In this document: piece after piece, positions 8,285-15,819 of the stretch
Layout of the letters: every line of letters begins with the position of its first letter
Position numbering within the stretch: the stretch's first letter is position 1
From: Streptomyces sp. CB02366
GTDB taxonomy: Bacteria > Actinomycetota > Actinomycetes > Streptomycetales > Streptomycetaceae
Reading direction: 5' to 3'
NCBI RefSeq assembly: GCF_001905905.1
Contig: NZ_LIVT01000005.1
Span: forward strand, 124,001 to 188,000
DNA length: 64,000 nucleotides
Program-made: the position numbers and the translations under genes
Notes under the pieces: generated by a model
What the model saw: the letters and a program-made list of their open reading frames with translations, nothing else
Told to the model about the DNA's origin: nothing
Database searches by the model: none

Positions 8285-9223
8285 TCACCCCTCCGGCCAG
8301 GCGGAGAGCCGCAGCCCGCTCGTGAAGCGGCGCGGCTCCCCGCCGACCGGATCGGTGAACTCCAGCACCCGCGCCAGCAACTGCAACGGCCGCGCGTAGT
8401 CGTCCGCGGCCCCCTCCGCCTCCACCACCGGATACAGCGGGTCGTGGAGGATCGGCAGCCCCAGGGCGTTCATGTGGACCCGCAGCTGATGCGTCCGCCC
8501 GGTCGCGGGCAGCAACCGGTAGCGCCCCGCCCCACCGCGCCGCTCCACCAGCTCCACCCGGCTCTCGCTGTTCGCCTCGCCCGGCTCCTCGCGGGCCGCC
8601 AGCACCCCGCGCTCCTTGACGATCCGGCTGCGTACGGTCCGGGGGAGGGCCACCGAGGGGTCGTACGGGGCCACCGCCTCGTACTCCTTGCGCACCCGCC
8701 GGTCCCGGAACAGCGTCTGGTACGCGCCCCGGTCCTCGGGCCGCACCACGAACAGCAGGAGCCCCGCCGTCAGCCGGTCCAGCCGGTGCGCGGGCTGCAG
8801 CGCGGCCAGCCCCAGCTCCCGCCGCAGCCGGGCCACCGCGGTCTCGGTGACGTGCCGCCCCCGGGGCGTGGTCGCCAGGAAGTGCGGCTTGTCGACGACC
8901 ACGATCCGCTCGTCGCGGTACACCACCCCGACCGGGAACGGCACCGGCTCCTCGGGGGCGAAGTCCCGGTGGAACCAGAGGCGCAGCCCGGCGGCGTACG
9001 GCTCCGAGCCCCGCACGGCGGCCCCGTCCGCCCCCACGAACCGCCCGGCCTCCAGCATCTCGGCCACCCGCCCGGCCCCCACCGCCCCGCCGAACCGCGC
9101 GACCAGGTACTCCCCGACGGTGGCCGGAGAGCTCACCGGGTCCTCCGGCAACCGCACCCGCACCGCGTCGATCCCGTCCCGCTGGGGAAGCGGCCCGCCG
9201 GACGCCCTCCCGCGGCCCCTCAC
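8285..9223 (-). CDS. RluA-family pseudouridine synthase
   Basis: A 312-residue RNA-modifying enzyme converting uridine to pseudouridine in rRNA or tRNA. The catalytic Asp is in PAHRLDRLTAGLLLF. Other family motifs are VVYRDERIVVVDKPHFLATTP and LLPATGRTHQLRVHMNALGLPILHDPLYP. The GTG at 9223 is my best start, just before PLPQRDGIDAVRVRLP, which I recall as the conserved N-terminus. No strong ribosome site precedes it, and the frame stays open for about 300 more bases. Those bases contain a hexanucleotide repeat and a degenerate copy of the N-terminal coding sequence. The start is therefore uncertain. The protein identity is not. Confidence 0.82.
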   Translation of the reverse strand: MRGRGRASGGPLPQRDGIDAVRVRLPEDPVSSPATVGEYLVARFGGAVGAGRVAEMLEAGRFVGADGAAVRGSEPYAAGLRLWFHRDFAPEEPVPFPVGVVYRDERIVVVDKPHFLATTPRGRHVTETAVARLRRELGLAALQPAHRLDRLTAGLLLFVVRPEDRGAYQTLFRDRRVRKEYEAVAPYDPSVALPRTVRSRIVKERGVLAAREEPGEANSESRVELVERRGGAGRYRLLPATGRTHQLRVHMNALGLPILHDPLYPVVEAEGAADDYARPLQLLARVLEFTDPVGGEPRRFTSGLRLSAWPEG

Positions 9224-9425
9224 CGGGCGCCGCCGGGAGCGGGTACGCCACCGTGGGCAGGGGCAGGGGCAGGGGCAGGGGCAAGGGGTCGACGCATGCG
9301 GTCGGGTCGTCCTTCCGGTCGGGCGGCCGGGCTTCGGCCGGCCCGTCCCGCCATTCTCCCGGACGAGGGCCGCGTCCATCCCGCCCCGCCGGGCAAGCGG
9401 CCCGCCGGACGACCTCCTGCGCCCC
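9185..9425. repeat. Imperfect direct repeat around the pseudouridine synthase N-terminus
   Basis: A 33-base segment at 9185-9217 (beginning GGAAGCGGCCCGCCGGACG) recurs at 9393-9425 (GCAAGCGGCCCGCCGGACG onward) about 205 bases away. Read on the minus strand the copies encode SGGPLPQRDGIDAV and SGGPLARRGGMDAA in the same frame. This suggests a partial duplication of the gene's 5' end. Confidence 0.55.
9255..9283. repeat. Hexanucleotide repeat (GGGGCA) x5
   Basis: A perfect period-6 tract of about five units. It lies between the two copies of the duplicated pseudouridine synthase N-terminal segment. Since the unit is a multiple of three, changes in copy number would keep the frame if the longer protein is made. 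Confidence 0.8.
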
Positions 9426-9462
9426 CGTCGCCGTCCCCCTTCGTAACCGCCCGACAACGCGA

Positions 9463-9488
9463 AGGAGCCCCACCGAAGTGGGGCTCCT
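9463..9488 (-). terminator. Terminator of the tRNA-Leu gene
   Basis: Perfect 11-base arms AGGAGCCCCAC (9463-9473) and GTGGGGCTCCT (9478-9488) flank a CGAA tetraloop. The hairpin begins immediately after the tRNA 3' end on the minus strand. Confidence 0.75.
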
Positions 9489-9490
9489 GC

Positions 9491-9578
9491 TGGTGTCCGA
9501 GGGGGGACTTGAACCCCCACGCCCGATAAAGGGCACTAGCACCTCAAGCTAGCGCGTCTGCCATTCCGCCACCCGGAC
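9491..9578 (-). tRNA. tRNA-Leu (anticodon GAG)
   Basis: The minus-strand sequence folds as a class II tRNA of 88 bases including an encoded CCA. The acceptor stem is GTCCGGG paired with CTCGGAC. The anticodon stem GCTAGC/GCTAGT encloses the loop TTGAGGT with anticodon GAG. A long variable arm (GCCCTTTATCGGGC) follows, and the T arm reads GGGGGTTCAAGTCCCCC. It decodes CUC and CUU leucine codons. No integrase or attachment-site duplication is seen next to it. Confidence 0.95.
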
Positions 9579-9761
9579 AAGGTGTCTGTCTCGCGGGCCG
9601 TGCCCGTTCCGACGTGGAAAACCATAGCAAACATTCGAGGGTGCTCGATCCCGCCCCGGCGGCTGTGAACGGTGCGTGACGGGGGGTGTGCGGCCTTGGG
9701 CGTACGCCGTGGGCGCGGGAGGATGAGGAGGAGCACCGCAGCGACAGTGGAGGGAACCAGC

Positions 9762-11096
9762 GTGAGCGAGAGCAGCACGGGCCGGACCGTGACCGGCGGC
9801 AACGCCGAGCAGGAGGTCGTCGACCTCTGTCGCGACCTGATCCGCATCGACACCAGCAACTACGGCGATCACTCGGGGCCCGGCGAGCGGCTCGCGGCCG
9901 AGTACGTGGCGGAGAAGCTCGCGGAGGTCGGGCTGGAGCCGCAGATCTTCGAGTCGCACAAGGGGCGGGCCTCCACCGTCGCCCGGATCGAGGGCGAGGA
10001 CCCCTCCCGCCCGGCGCTCCTCATCCACGGGCACACCGACGTCGTCCCGGCCAACGCGGCGGACTGGACGCACGACCCGTTCTCCGGGGAGATCGCGGAC
10101 GGCTGCGTCTGGGGCCGGGGCGCGGTCGACATGAAGGACATGGACGCGATGACCCTCGCGGTCGTCCGGGAACGGATGCGCACCGGCCGCAAACCCCCGC
10201 GCGACATCGTGCTGGCCTTCCTCGCGGACGAGGAGGCGGGCGGCACGTACGGCGCGCGCTACCTCGTGGACCACCACCCCGGCCTCTTCGAGGGCGTCAC
10301 CGAGGCGATCAGCGAGGTGGGCGGGTTCTCCTTCACCGTCAACGAGAACCTGCGGCTGTATCTGGTGGAGACGGCCCAGAAGGGCATGCACTGGATGAAG
10401 CTGACCGTGGACGGCACCGCCGGACACGGTTCCATGATCCACAAGGACAACGCCATCACGGAGCTGTCCGAGGCGGTCGGGCGGCTGGGCCGGCACAAGT
10501 TCCCGGTGCGGGTCACCAAGACGCTGCGGCACTTCCTGGACGAGCTCTCGGACGCGCTGGGCACCGAGCTGGACCCGGAGAACATGGACGAGACGCTCGC
10601 CAAGCTGGGCGGCATCGCCAAGCTCATCGGCGCCTCCCTCCAGAACACCGCCAACCCCACCCAGCTGGGGGCCGGCTACAAGGTCAACGTCATCCCGGGC
10701 CAGGCGACCGCGCACGTGGACGGCCGGTACCTGCCCGGGTACGAGGAGGAGTTCCTGGCCGACCTGGACCGCATCCTCGGCCCCCGCGTCCGGCGGGAGG
10801 ACGTGCACGCGGACAAGGCCCTGGAGACCACGTTCGACGGCGCCCTGGTCGACGCGATGCAGACCGCGCTGGTGGCCGAGGACCCGATCGCCCGTGCCGT
10901 GCCGTACATGCTCTCGGCCGGCACCGACGCCAAGTCCTTCGACGACCTGGGTATCCGGGGCTTCGGCTTCGCCCCGCTGAAGCTGCCGCCGGAGCTGGAC
11001 TTCGCCGGGATGTTCCACGGCGTGGACGAGCGGGTTCCGGTCGACGGTCTGCAGTTCGGCGTGCGGGTGCTCGACCGGTTCATCGATCATTCCTGA
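9762..11096 (+). CDS. M20-family zinc metallopeptidase
   Basis: A 444-residue cytoplasmic peptidase of the M20/M25/M40 family. It would use two zinc ions to hydrolyse a dipeptide or acylated amino acid. Metal ligands are in LLIHGHTDVVP, WGRGAVDMKDMDA (bridging Asp), ADEEAGG (general base Glu next to ligand Glu) and the C-terminal MFHGVDERVP. The dimerisation domain lies in between. The GTG at 9762 is chosen for its AGGGAA ribosome site. An in-frame ATG upstream would add 13 residues. The substrate is unknown. It lies 180 bases before the chaplin genes and is probably unrelated to them. Confidence 0.85.
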   Translation: MSESSTGRTVTGGNAEQEVVDLCRDLIRIDTSNYGDHSGPGERLAAEYVAEKLAEVGLEPQIFESHKGRASTVARIEGEDPSRPALLIHGHTDVVPANAADWTHDPFSGEIADGCVWGRGAVDMKDMDAMTLAVVRERMRTGRKPPRDIVLAFLADEEAGGTYGARYLVDHHPGLFEGVTEAISEVGGFSFTVNENLRLYLVETAQKGMHWMKLTVDGTAGHGSMIHKDNAITELSEAVGRLGRHKFPVRVTKTLRHFLDELSDALGTELDPENMDETLAKLGGIAKLIGASLQNTANPTQLGAGYKVNVIPGQATAHVDGRYLPGYEEEFLADLDRILGPRVRREDVHADKALETTFDGALVDAMQTALVAEDPIARAVPYMLSAGTDAKSFDDLGIRGFGFAPLKLPPELDFAGMFHGVDERVPVDGLQFGVRVLDRFIDHS

Positions 11097-11163
11097 CCGC
11101 CGCGACCGCCCGGCGGCCGGTTCGCCATGCGATTCGTCCGCCTGTGCGGATATGTCCGAACGA

Positions 11164-11181
11164 GTGAAACGAGCCGTTCAC
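11164..11181. promoter_or_regulatory. Inverted repeat upstream of chpH
   Basis: GTGAA and TTCAC arms (11164-11168, 11177-11181) flank an 8-base core, about 80 bases before the chpH start. A second small palindrome ACACGGTGT follows near 11210. Chaplin genes are under developmental control, so these are plausible regulator sites, but nothing beyond symmetry supports that. Confidence 0.3.
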
Positions 11182-11259
11182 ACGTAGCCCCGCCTCACCC
11201 TCCTCGTTACACGGTGTGCGGTCCGCGGCTGGGACCGCGCTTTCCAACTAGGAGGAATC

Positions 11260-11493
11260 ATGATCAAGAAGGTCGTCGCAGTTGCGGCTGCCACCGGTGG
11301 CCTCGTTCTCGCGGGTGCGGGCATGGCTTCCGCCGACGCGGGCGCCCAGGGTGCCGCCATCGGCAGCCCCGGCGTGCTCTCCGGCAACGTCGTCCAGGTC
11401 CCGGTCCACGTGCCGATCAACCTGTGCGGCAACACGGTCTCCGTGATCGGTCTGCTGAACCCCGCCTTCGGCAACACCTGCGTCAACGCCTGA
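11260..11493 (+). CDS. chpH: Short chaplin
   Basis: A 77-residue secreted surface-active protein. The signal peptide (MIKKVVAVAAATGG... ending ASA-DA at about residue 26) is followed by a single chaplin domain with two conserved cysteines (NLCGNTVSV and GNTCVN) and the GLLNPAFGN core. Short chaplins assemble into amyloid-like fibrils that coat aerial hyphae and spores and lower water surface tension. An AGGAGG ribosome site precedes the ATG. The strong similarity to ChpH as I recall it, and the long chaplin immediately downstream as in the chpH-chpC pair of S. coelicolor, support the name. Confidence 0.9.
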   Translation: MIKKVVAVAAATGGLVLAGAGMASADAGAQGAAIGSPGVLSGNVVQVPVHVPINLCGNTVSVIGLLNPAFGNTCVNA

Positions 11494-11530
11494 CGTTGAA
11501 CGTCGACCCGTAAGGGTTTGAGCTCGACCG

Positions 11531-11561
11531 GTCCCGGAGTGCACACCATGCACTCCGGGAC
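11531..11561 (+). terminator. Terminator after chpH
   Basis: A perfect 13-base stem (11531-11543 with 11549-11561) and a CACCA loop, 37 bases after the chpH stop codon. It separates chpH from chpC, implying mostly separate transcripts. Confidence 0.75.
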
Positions 11562-11632
11562 TGTTCGGCATTCGGCTCCCGCACGGTCATGTCCGGGGGT
11601 TTTTCGGAAGCCAGAAGGCAGGAAACGAACCT

Positions 11633-12421
11633 ATGCGACAGGTCACTCGTAAAGGCCTGATCACCATGGCGGCTGCGGGCGGAGTGCTCGCACTCAGTGG
11701 CGGATACGCCCACGCCGACTCCGGAGCGGGTGCCACCGCCGCCGGCTCCCCGGGCGTACTGTCCGGCAACTCGATCCAGGTCCCGGTCGAGATCCCGGTC
11801 AACGTCTGCGGCAACTCCGTCAGCGTCGGCGGACTGCTCAACCCCGCCAGTGGAAACGACTGCGCAAACGGATCAGCGGCATCCGTCCGCGCCGGGGACC
11901 GCTCGGCCGCCCCGGAGACCCGCTCGGCTCCCGGCGACTCCGGCAACGGCGCCCGGGCCGGCGACACCACCGCGTCGGACCGGCACTCCGAGCCCGGCGC
12001 CGGACGCCACCGCGCCCCGGGCGGCGGCGCCACGGCCGAAGGGGTCGCCCAGGGCTCGCCCGGCATCCTCTCCGGCAACTCGATCCAGGCGCCGATCGAC
12101 ATCCCGGTGAACCTCTGCGGCAACAGCATCAGCGTCGTCGGACTGCTCAACCCCGCCTTCGGCAACAGCTGCTCCAACGACTCCGAGGTTCCGCCCCCGC
12201 CGCCCGAGCAGCCGGAGAAGCCCCCGGTCACCCCGGAGAAGCCGGTCGACCCGCCGGCCCCCCAGCCGCCCGGGCCGAACACCCCCGAGCCCCACTTCCC
12301 CGAGGAGCAGCTCGCGCAGACCGGCGGGGACGGGCTCGACGTGCTCATCCCGGCCGCCGCCGGACTGCTGCTCGCCGGAGCGGGATCGGTGCTCTACCGA
12401 CGCACGCGCAGCGCCGCCTGA
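11633..12421 (+). CDS. chpC: Long chaplin with two chaplin domains and sortase signal
   Basis: A 262-residue cell-wall protein. After the signal peptide (cleavage near AHA-DS, residue 29) come two chaplin domains (about 35-82 and 142-186), each with SPGxLSGNSIQ, two cysteines and GLLNPAxGN. A Pro-rich wall-spanning stretch follows, then a class E sortase signal LAQTG near residue 227, a hydrophobic helix and the RRTRSAA charged tail. Sortase would anchor it to peptidoglycan, where it helps display short chaplins. The linker between the domains is rich in Gly, Ser and Arg. The name follows from its place next to chpH. Confidence 0.9.
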   Translation: MRQVTRKGLITMAAAGGVLALSGGYAHADSGAGATAAGSPGVLSGNSIQVPVEIPVNVCGNSVSVGGLLNPASGNDCANGSAASVRAGDRSAAPETRSAPGDSGNGARAGDTTASDRHSEPGAGRHRAPGGGATAEGVAQGSPGILSGNSIQAPIDIPVNLCGNSISVVGLLNPAFGNSCSNDSEVPPPPPEQPEKPPVTPEKPVDPPAPQPPGPNTPEPHFPEEQLAQTGGDGLDVLIPAAAGLLLAGAGSVLYRRTRSAA

Positions 12422-12457
12422 CCCGGCGCGCACGGCACGGCAGAGCCCGGGCGTGAA

Positions 12458-12487
12458 GAGCGGGCCCCGCGATCGCGGGGCCCGCTC
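12458..12487. terminator. Perfect palindromic terminator after chpC
   Basis: A 30-base perfect palindrome centred on CGATCG, 36 bases after the chpC stop and just before the end of the convergent DUF5703 gene. It can act in both directions. Confidence 0.75.
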
Positions 12488-12491
12488 CATG

Positions 12492-12680
12492 TCACCAGGT
12501 GGCCCGCAGCTGACGGATGATCCGTCTGCGCAGCCGCACCCTGCGGCTGCCGTCCCTGCGGAGCGTCAGGCGGTCCAGCTCCCAGTGCCCGTACTCGGCG
12601 TGGTCGGTCAGAAGTCGGGCCGCTTCCTTGCGGGACACCCCGCGCGGCACGTACACGTCGACGAATTCGTATTCCGGCAT
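12492..12680 (-). CDS. DUF5703-like small basic protein
   Basis: A 62-residue protein, MPEYEFVDVYVPRGVSRKEA at its N-terminus and ending RIIRQLRATW. It is strongly basic toward the C-terminus (RRVRLRRR) and has no membrane segment. I recognise it as a conserved streptomycete family of unknown function (DUF5703). The short length is normal for the family. It is divergent from the next gene with 47 bases between starts, so the two promoters overlap. Confidence 0.75.
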   Translation of the reverse strand: MPEYEFVDVYVPRGVSRKEAARLLTDHAEYGHWELDRLTLRRDGSRRVRLRRRIIRQLRATW

Positions 12681-12727
12681 CGCATCTATTGTGCGGGCAG
12701 AGCCCCGGTACGGATAGCGTCTGCACT

Positions 12728-13393
12728 ATGTCTGATGCTGCGCAGCCCACCGCTGCCGAGGTACGTGCCGCCGCCGAAGCGGTCAAAACCGCGATCGACC
12801 GTCACCTCGACGCGGTCGAACGCCGTACCGGGGACGACGACCCCGCCGTCTACGACGCGTTCAACGCCCTGGCCGCTGCCGCCGAGGTCTACGACGAACT
12901 CCTCTACGACCGCTACGACGAAGTCACCCCCTTCGAGATCCCCGGGGCGGAAGACTCCCTGCCTCCCTACGCCGGCCCCGCCGAGCCCAGTGCGCTCAGC
13001 GTCCTGATCCGGCGCGACTACGTGGTCGCGGAGCCCCCCCGCCTCCTCGCCCAGGCCCAGCGCCTCGCCGACCTCGACGCCGGGCCCGGCGGCCGGCCGG
13101 ACACGGCCCCGGTGGTCGGGACCAGCGTCCACGCCGCGCTCGGCGTGCTCTTCGGCGAATACGAACCGGACGAGATCGCCTCCCGGCACAAGGAGTTCGG
13201 CCTGGAGGAGGGCGACTCCACGCTCTGGGTCTCGGCCGCGGACGCGCCGCCGGAGCCGGGGGAGTGGCTGGGGGCCCCGTTCGAGGACGCCGACCCCGAA
13301 CTGGTCGTCTGCCGCTTCGACGTGAGCGCGGTCTTCGACGAGGAGGACGAGTCCGACGAGGACTTCACCGGGCCCGCGGGGGGCGGCCGCTGA
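12728..13393 (+). CDS. Conserved actinobacterial hypothetical protein
   Basis: A 221-residue acidic soluble protein with no signal peptide or membrane segment. The N-terminal half is helical (AEVRAAAEAVKTAIDRHL, AYDAFNALAAAAEVYDELLYDRYDE). The middle contains VLIRRDYVVAEPPRLLAQAQ, and the C-terminus is a run of Asp/Glu (FDEEDESDEDF). No catalytic motif is visible. I do not know a function. It ends in a strong terminator shared with the convergent RecD-like gene. Confidence 0.75.
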   Translation: MSDAAQPTAAEVRAAAEAVKTAIDRHLDAVERRTGDDDPAVYDAFNALAAAAEVYDELLYDRYDEVTPFEIPGAEDSLPPYAGPAEPSALSVLIRRDYVVAEPPRLLAQAQRLADLDAGPGGRPDTAPVVGTSVHAALGVLFGEYEPDEIASRHKEFGLEEGDSTLWVSAADAPPEPGEWLGAPFEDADPELVVCRFDVSAVFDEEDESDEDFTGPAGGGR

Positions 13394-13410
13394 TCCGCAC
13401 CGGACGTGAC

Positions 13411-13445
13411 GGCGGGGGCCGGTGCGCAGCGCACCGGCCCCCGCC
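13411..13445. terminator. Bidirectional terminator hairpin
   Basis: Perfect 15-base arms (13411-13425 and 13431-13445) around a 5-base loop, lying between two convergent genes. Confidence 0.8.
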
Positions 13446-13476
13446 GCTGTCCGGGCCGGCTACCGCCCCTCCCCGG

Positions 13477-15819
13477 TCATCCGTTCAGGGACGCCGCGTC
13501 GGGCGTGGGAAGCGCCTCCAGCAGCGGGCGCAGCCGGGTCGTCCGCTCCTGGGCCGGGACCTCCGCCACCGCGCGCGGGAGCGCCCGGTCGACCCCGTGG
13601 ACCACGGACAGGTGCCGCTCGCCCCGGCTGAACGCCGTGTACACCCACGGCCGGCTCAGCCCCCGCGCCGCGTCGCCCGGCAGCACGACGACCGCGGCGG
13701 GCCAGCGCATCCCGGCCGCCTGATGGGCGCTGAGGGCCCAGCCGTGCCGCACCGACGACTCCACCCGCTCCTGCGGTACGACGACGGGGAGACCGCCGCA
13801 GTCCAGGTGGAGGCCCTCCGCGTCGGCCGAGCGCACCACCCCGGGAACCGCCCGCCCGGGCGCGGGCACATGGACCACGCGGTCGCCCGGGTCGAACCCG
13901 CCGAACCGGCCGGGGCCCGGGTTGAGCCGCTGCTTGAGCGCCTCGTTCAGCACCCTGGTACCGGCGGCCCCGCCGTGGCCCACGGTGATCACCTGGGTCT
14001 CCTCGGCGGGGATGGAGAACGCCCGGGGCACCGAGTCCGCGACCAGCTGCACGGTGCGGTGGACCGCCTCGCCCGCGTCGCGGACCGGGACGATCACCAC
14101 CTCCTTGCCCGGAGCGTCGACCTGGTTCAGCTCGCCGACGCCGATGCCGGAGACCAGTTCGCCGATCGGACCGGGGTCCGGGGTGCGGGAGACGACCTGC
14201 GGGCAGGCGCGGGCGGCCAGCACATCGGCGAAGACCCGCCCGGCCCCCGCCGAGCCCAGCACGCCGGGGTCGCCGCTCAGCACCAGCCGGGCCCCGTCCG
14301 CCAGCGCCTCGACCAGGACCGCCGCGCCCTCCACGTCCAGCTGCGGGGCGTCCAGCACGACCAGCAGGTCCAGGGCGAGCGCCCCGTCCTCGTCGCGGCC
14401 GGGGCCCTGCGCACCGGAGAGCAGGCCGGCCAGGGTGACCGCCGTGTCCGGATCGCCGGTGGCCGCCGCGAGGCGTCGGCGGCCGTCCTCGCTGTGGGCC
14501 GCGCCCAGGGCCCGCAGGCCCAGACCGCGCGCCGCCGCGATCAGCGCGGCGGGCTCGGCCCGTGCCGCCTCACCGCCGCTGTGCGCGACCAGTCCGGCCG
14601 ACGCGACCGTACGGATCAGCTCGGCGGCCGACGGGCTCGGGGCGGCTGCGGCCGCCTCCGTCCAGTCGGCGGCCTTCTCGCAGGTGTTGACCAGCCGGGC
14701 CAGGCCGTCCGCGAGACTCTCCTCGGCCAGGGCGTAGCGGTCCAGGCCCAACAGCACCCGGACCGGCTCCCCGGCCGCGTCCGCGTCCTCGGCGGGGCCC
14801 GCCTCGCGCGCTTCGTCCTCGTCCGCCCCGGTCCCGTCGGCTCCGGTCCCGTCCGCCTCCGGGTCGCCGCCTTCCCGGAAGAGCAGGGCGACGCCTTCCT
14901 CGACGGCGTTCAGCACGGCCGCGTCCGGGTCGCGGACCGCGTGCTCGGCGAGCGCCGTCCGTACGGCGCCGGCGTCCAGCGCGGTGTGGCCCTGGAGGGC
15001 GGCCCGCTCCAGCAGCCAGCCGACCAGGGCCGCCGTGCGGCGCCCGTCGTCCGGACCGCACTCCCCGCCCAGCAGGGCCCGTGCGAAGCCGTCGGCCTGC
15101 TCCGGGCGCACGCCGGGCACGGCCAACAGGTGCCAGGGGTCGGTGCGCAGCAGCTCGGCCGCCTGTTCGCCCAGGGCGCCGAGGGCCGGGCGGGCCAGCG
15201 CCTCGGGGGCCCCGCCCTCCGCCAGCACCGCGCGCACCGCGTCCAGGGCCTCCGGCGAGAGGGCCTGCGCCGCGGGAGCGGCCTCGGGCACGGGGGGCCG
15301 GGGCGGCTGGTCCGGGGCGGGGCGCTGGGAGGCCGCGGGAGCGGGGACCGGGGCGGGCCGGGCGAAGAACGCGGTCCCCGCCTTCTCGCCGCTCTCCACC
15401 GCCCGGACGGCCGCGAGCAGATCGGCGGCCGTGCCGCTCAGGCCCCCGCCCGCGGAGATGGGCGCGGCCTTCTCCGCCTTGCGCTTCTCGATCCGCTCCC
15501 GCAGCTCGCGCTGGGCGGCCAGCTCGGCCTGCGCCTCCGAGAGCTCGGAGGCGGGCGCGGCGTCGGGCGGACCGGCTCCGGGCGTCGCGTCGGAGGCGTC
15601 GGCTTCGGGCGCCGCCTCCGCGCCACCGCCCCCGGCCGCGCTCTCGGGCGCGCTCTCCTCCGTGCCGGGCTCCCCCTCCCCGGCGGCGGGAGGAGCCTTC
15701 GAGCCGCCGTCCGAGGGCGTCGCGTCCGCGGCGCCGTCCCCGGGCGCGGGGGCGGCGGCCGACGCGTCCTCGGCCGTCGCGTCGGCCGTGCCGGGGGTGT
15801 CCCCGGGAAGCGCAGTCAC
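13477..15819 (-). CDS. RecD2-like helicase homologue with decayed ATPase motifs
   Basis: A 780-residue protein. Residues 1-100 are disordered and rich in Ala, Asp, Glu and Pro. A basic coiled segment (ELRERIEKRKAEKA) and a helix-hairpin-helix (DPWHLLAVPGVRPEQADGFA) follow, then a region aligning with RecD2 motor domains. Where RecD2 has GGPGTGKT this protein has HSGGEAARAE (about residue 410), so the P-loop Lys and Thr are missing. The Walker B Asp-Glu is replaced by LDAP (about 486). Later motifs persist: RLVLSGDPGVLGSAGAG, ALSAHQAAGM and VYTAFSRGERHLSVV. It is unlikely to hydrolyse ATP as a helicase. It starts with GTG, overlapping the aldo/keto reductase stop (GTGA). Confidence 0.75.
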   Translation of the reverse strand: MTALPGDTPGTADATAEDASAAAPAPGDGAADATPSDGGSKAPPAAGEGEPGTEESAPESAAGGGGAEAAPEADASDATPGAGPPDAAPASELSEAQAELAAQRELRERIEKRKAEKAAPISAGGGLSGTAADLLAAVRAVESGEKAGTAFFARPAPVPAPAASQRPAPDQPPRPPVPEAAPAAQALSPEALDAVRAVLAEGGAPEALARPALGALGEQAAELLRTDPWHLLAVPGVRPEQADGFARALLGGECGPDDGRRTAALVGWLLERAALQGHTALDAGAVRTALAEHAVRDPDAAVLNAVEEGVALLFREGGDPEADGTGADGTGADEDEAREAGPAEDADAAGEPVRVLLGLDRYALAEESLADGLARLVNTCEKAADWTEAAAAAPSPSAAELIRTVASAGLVAHSGGEAARAEPAALIAAARGLGLRALGAAHSEDGRRRLAAATGDPDTAVTLAGLLSGAQGPGRDEDGALALDLLVVLDAPQLDVEGAAVLVEALADGARLVLSGDPGVLGSAGAGRVFADVLAARACPQVVSRTPDPGPIGELVSGIGVGELNQVDAPGKEVVIVPVRDAGEAVHRTVQLVADSVPRAFSIPAEETQVITVGHGGAAGTRVLNEALKQRLNPGPGRFGGFDPGDRVVHVPAPGRAVPGVVRSADAEGLHLDCGGLPVVVPQERVESSVRHGWALSAHQAAGMRWPAAVVVLPGDAARGLSRPWVYTAFSRGERHLSVVHGVDRALPRAVAEVPAQERTTRLRPLLEALPTPDAASLNG

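Noticed and set aside
9255..9283. Possible CRISPR or satellite array at the hexanucleotide tract
   Set aside because: Units are six bases with no spacers and no cas genes. It is a simple tandem repeat.
9491..9578. tRNA-Leu as integration site of a mobile island
   Set aside because: No integrase, no direct repeat of the tRNA 3' end, and flanking genes are ordinary core genes.
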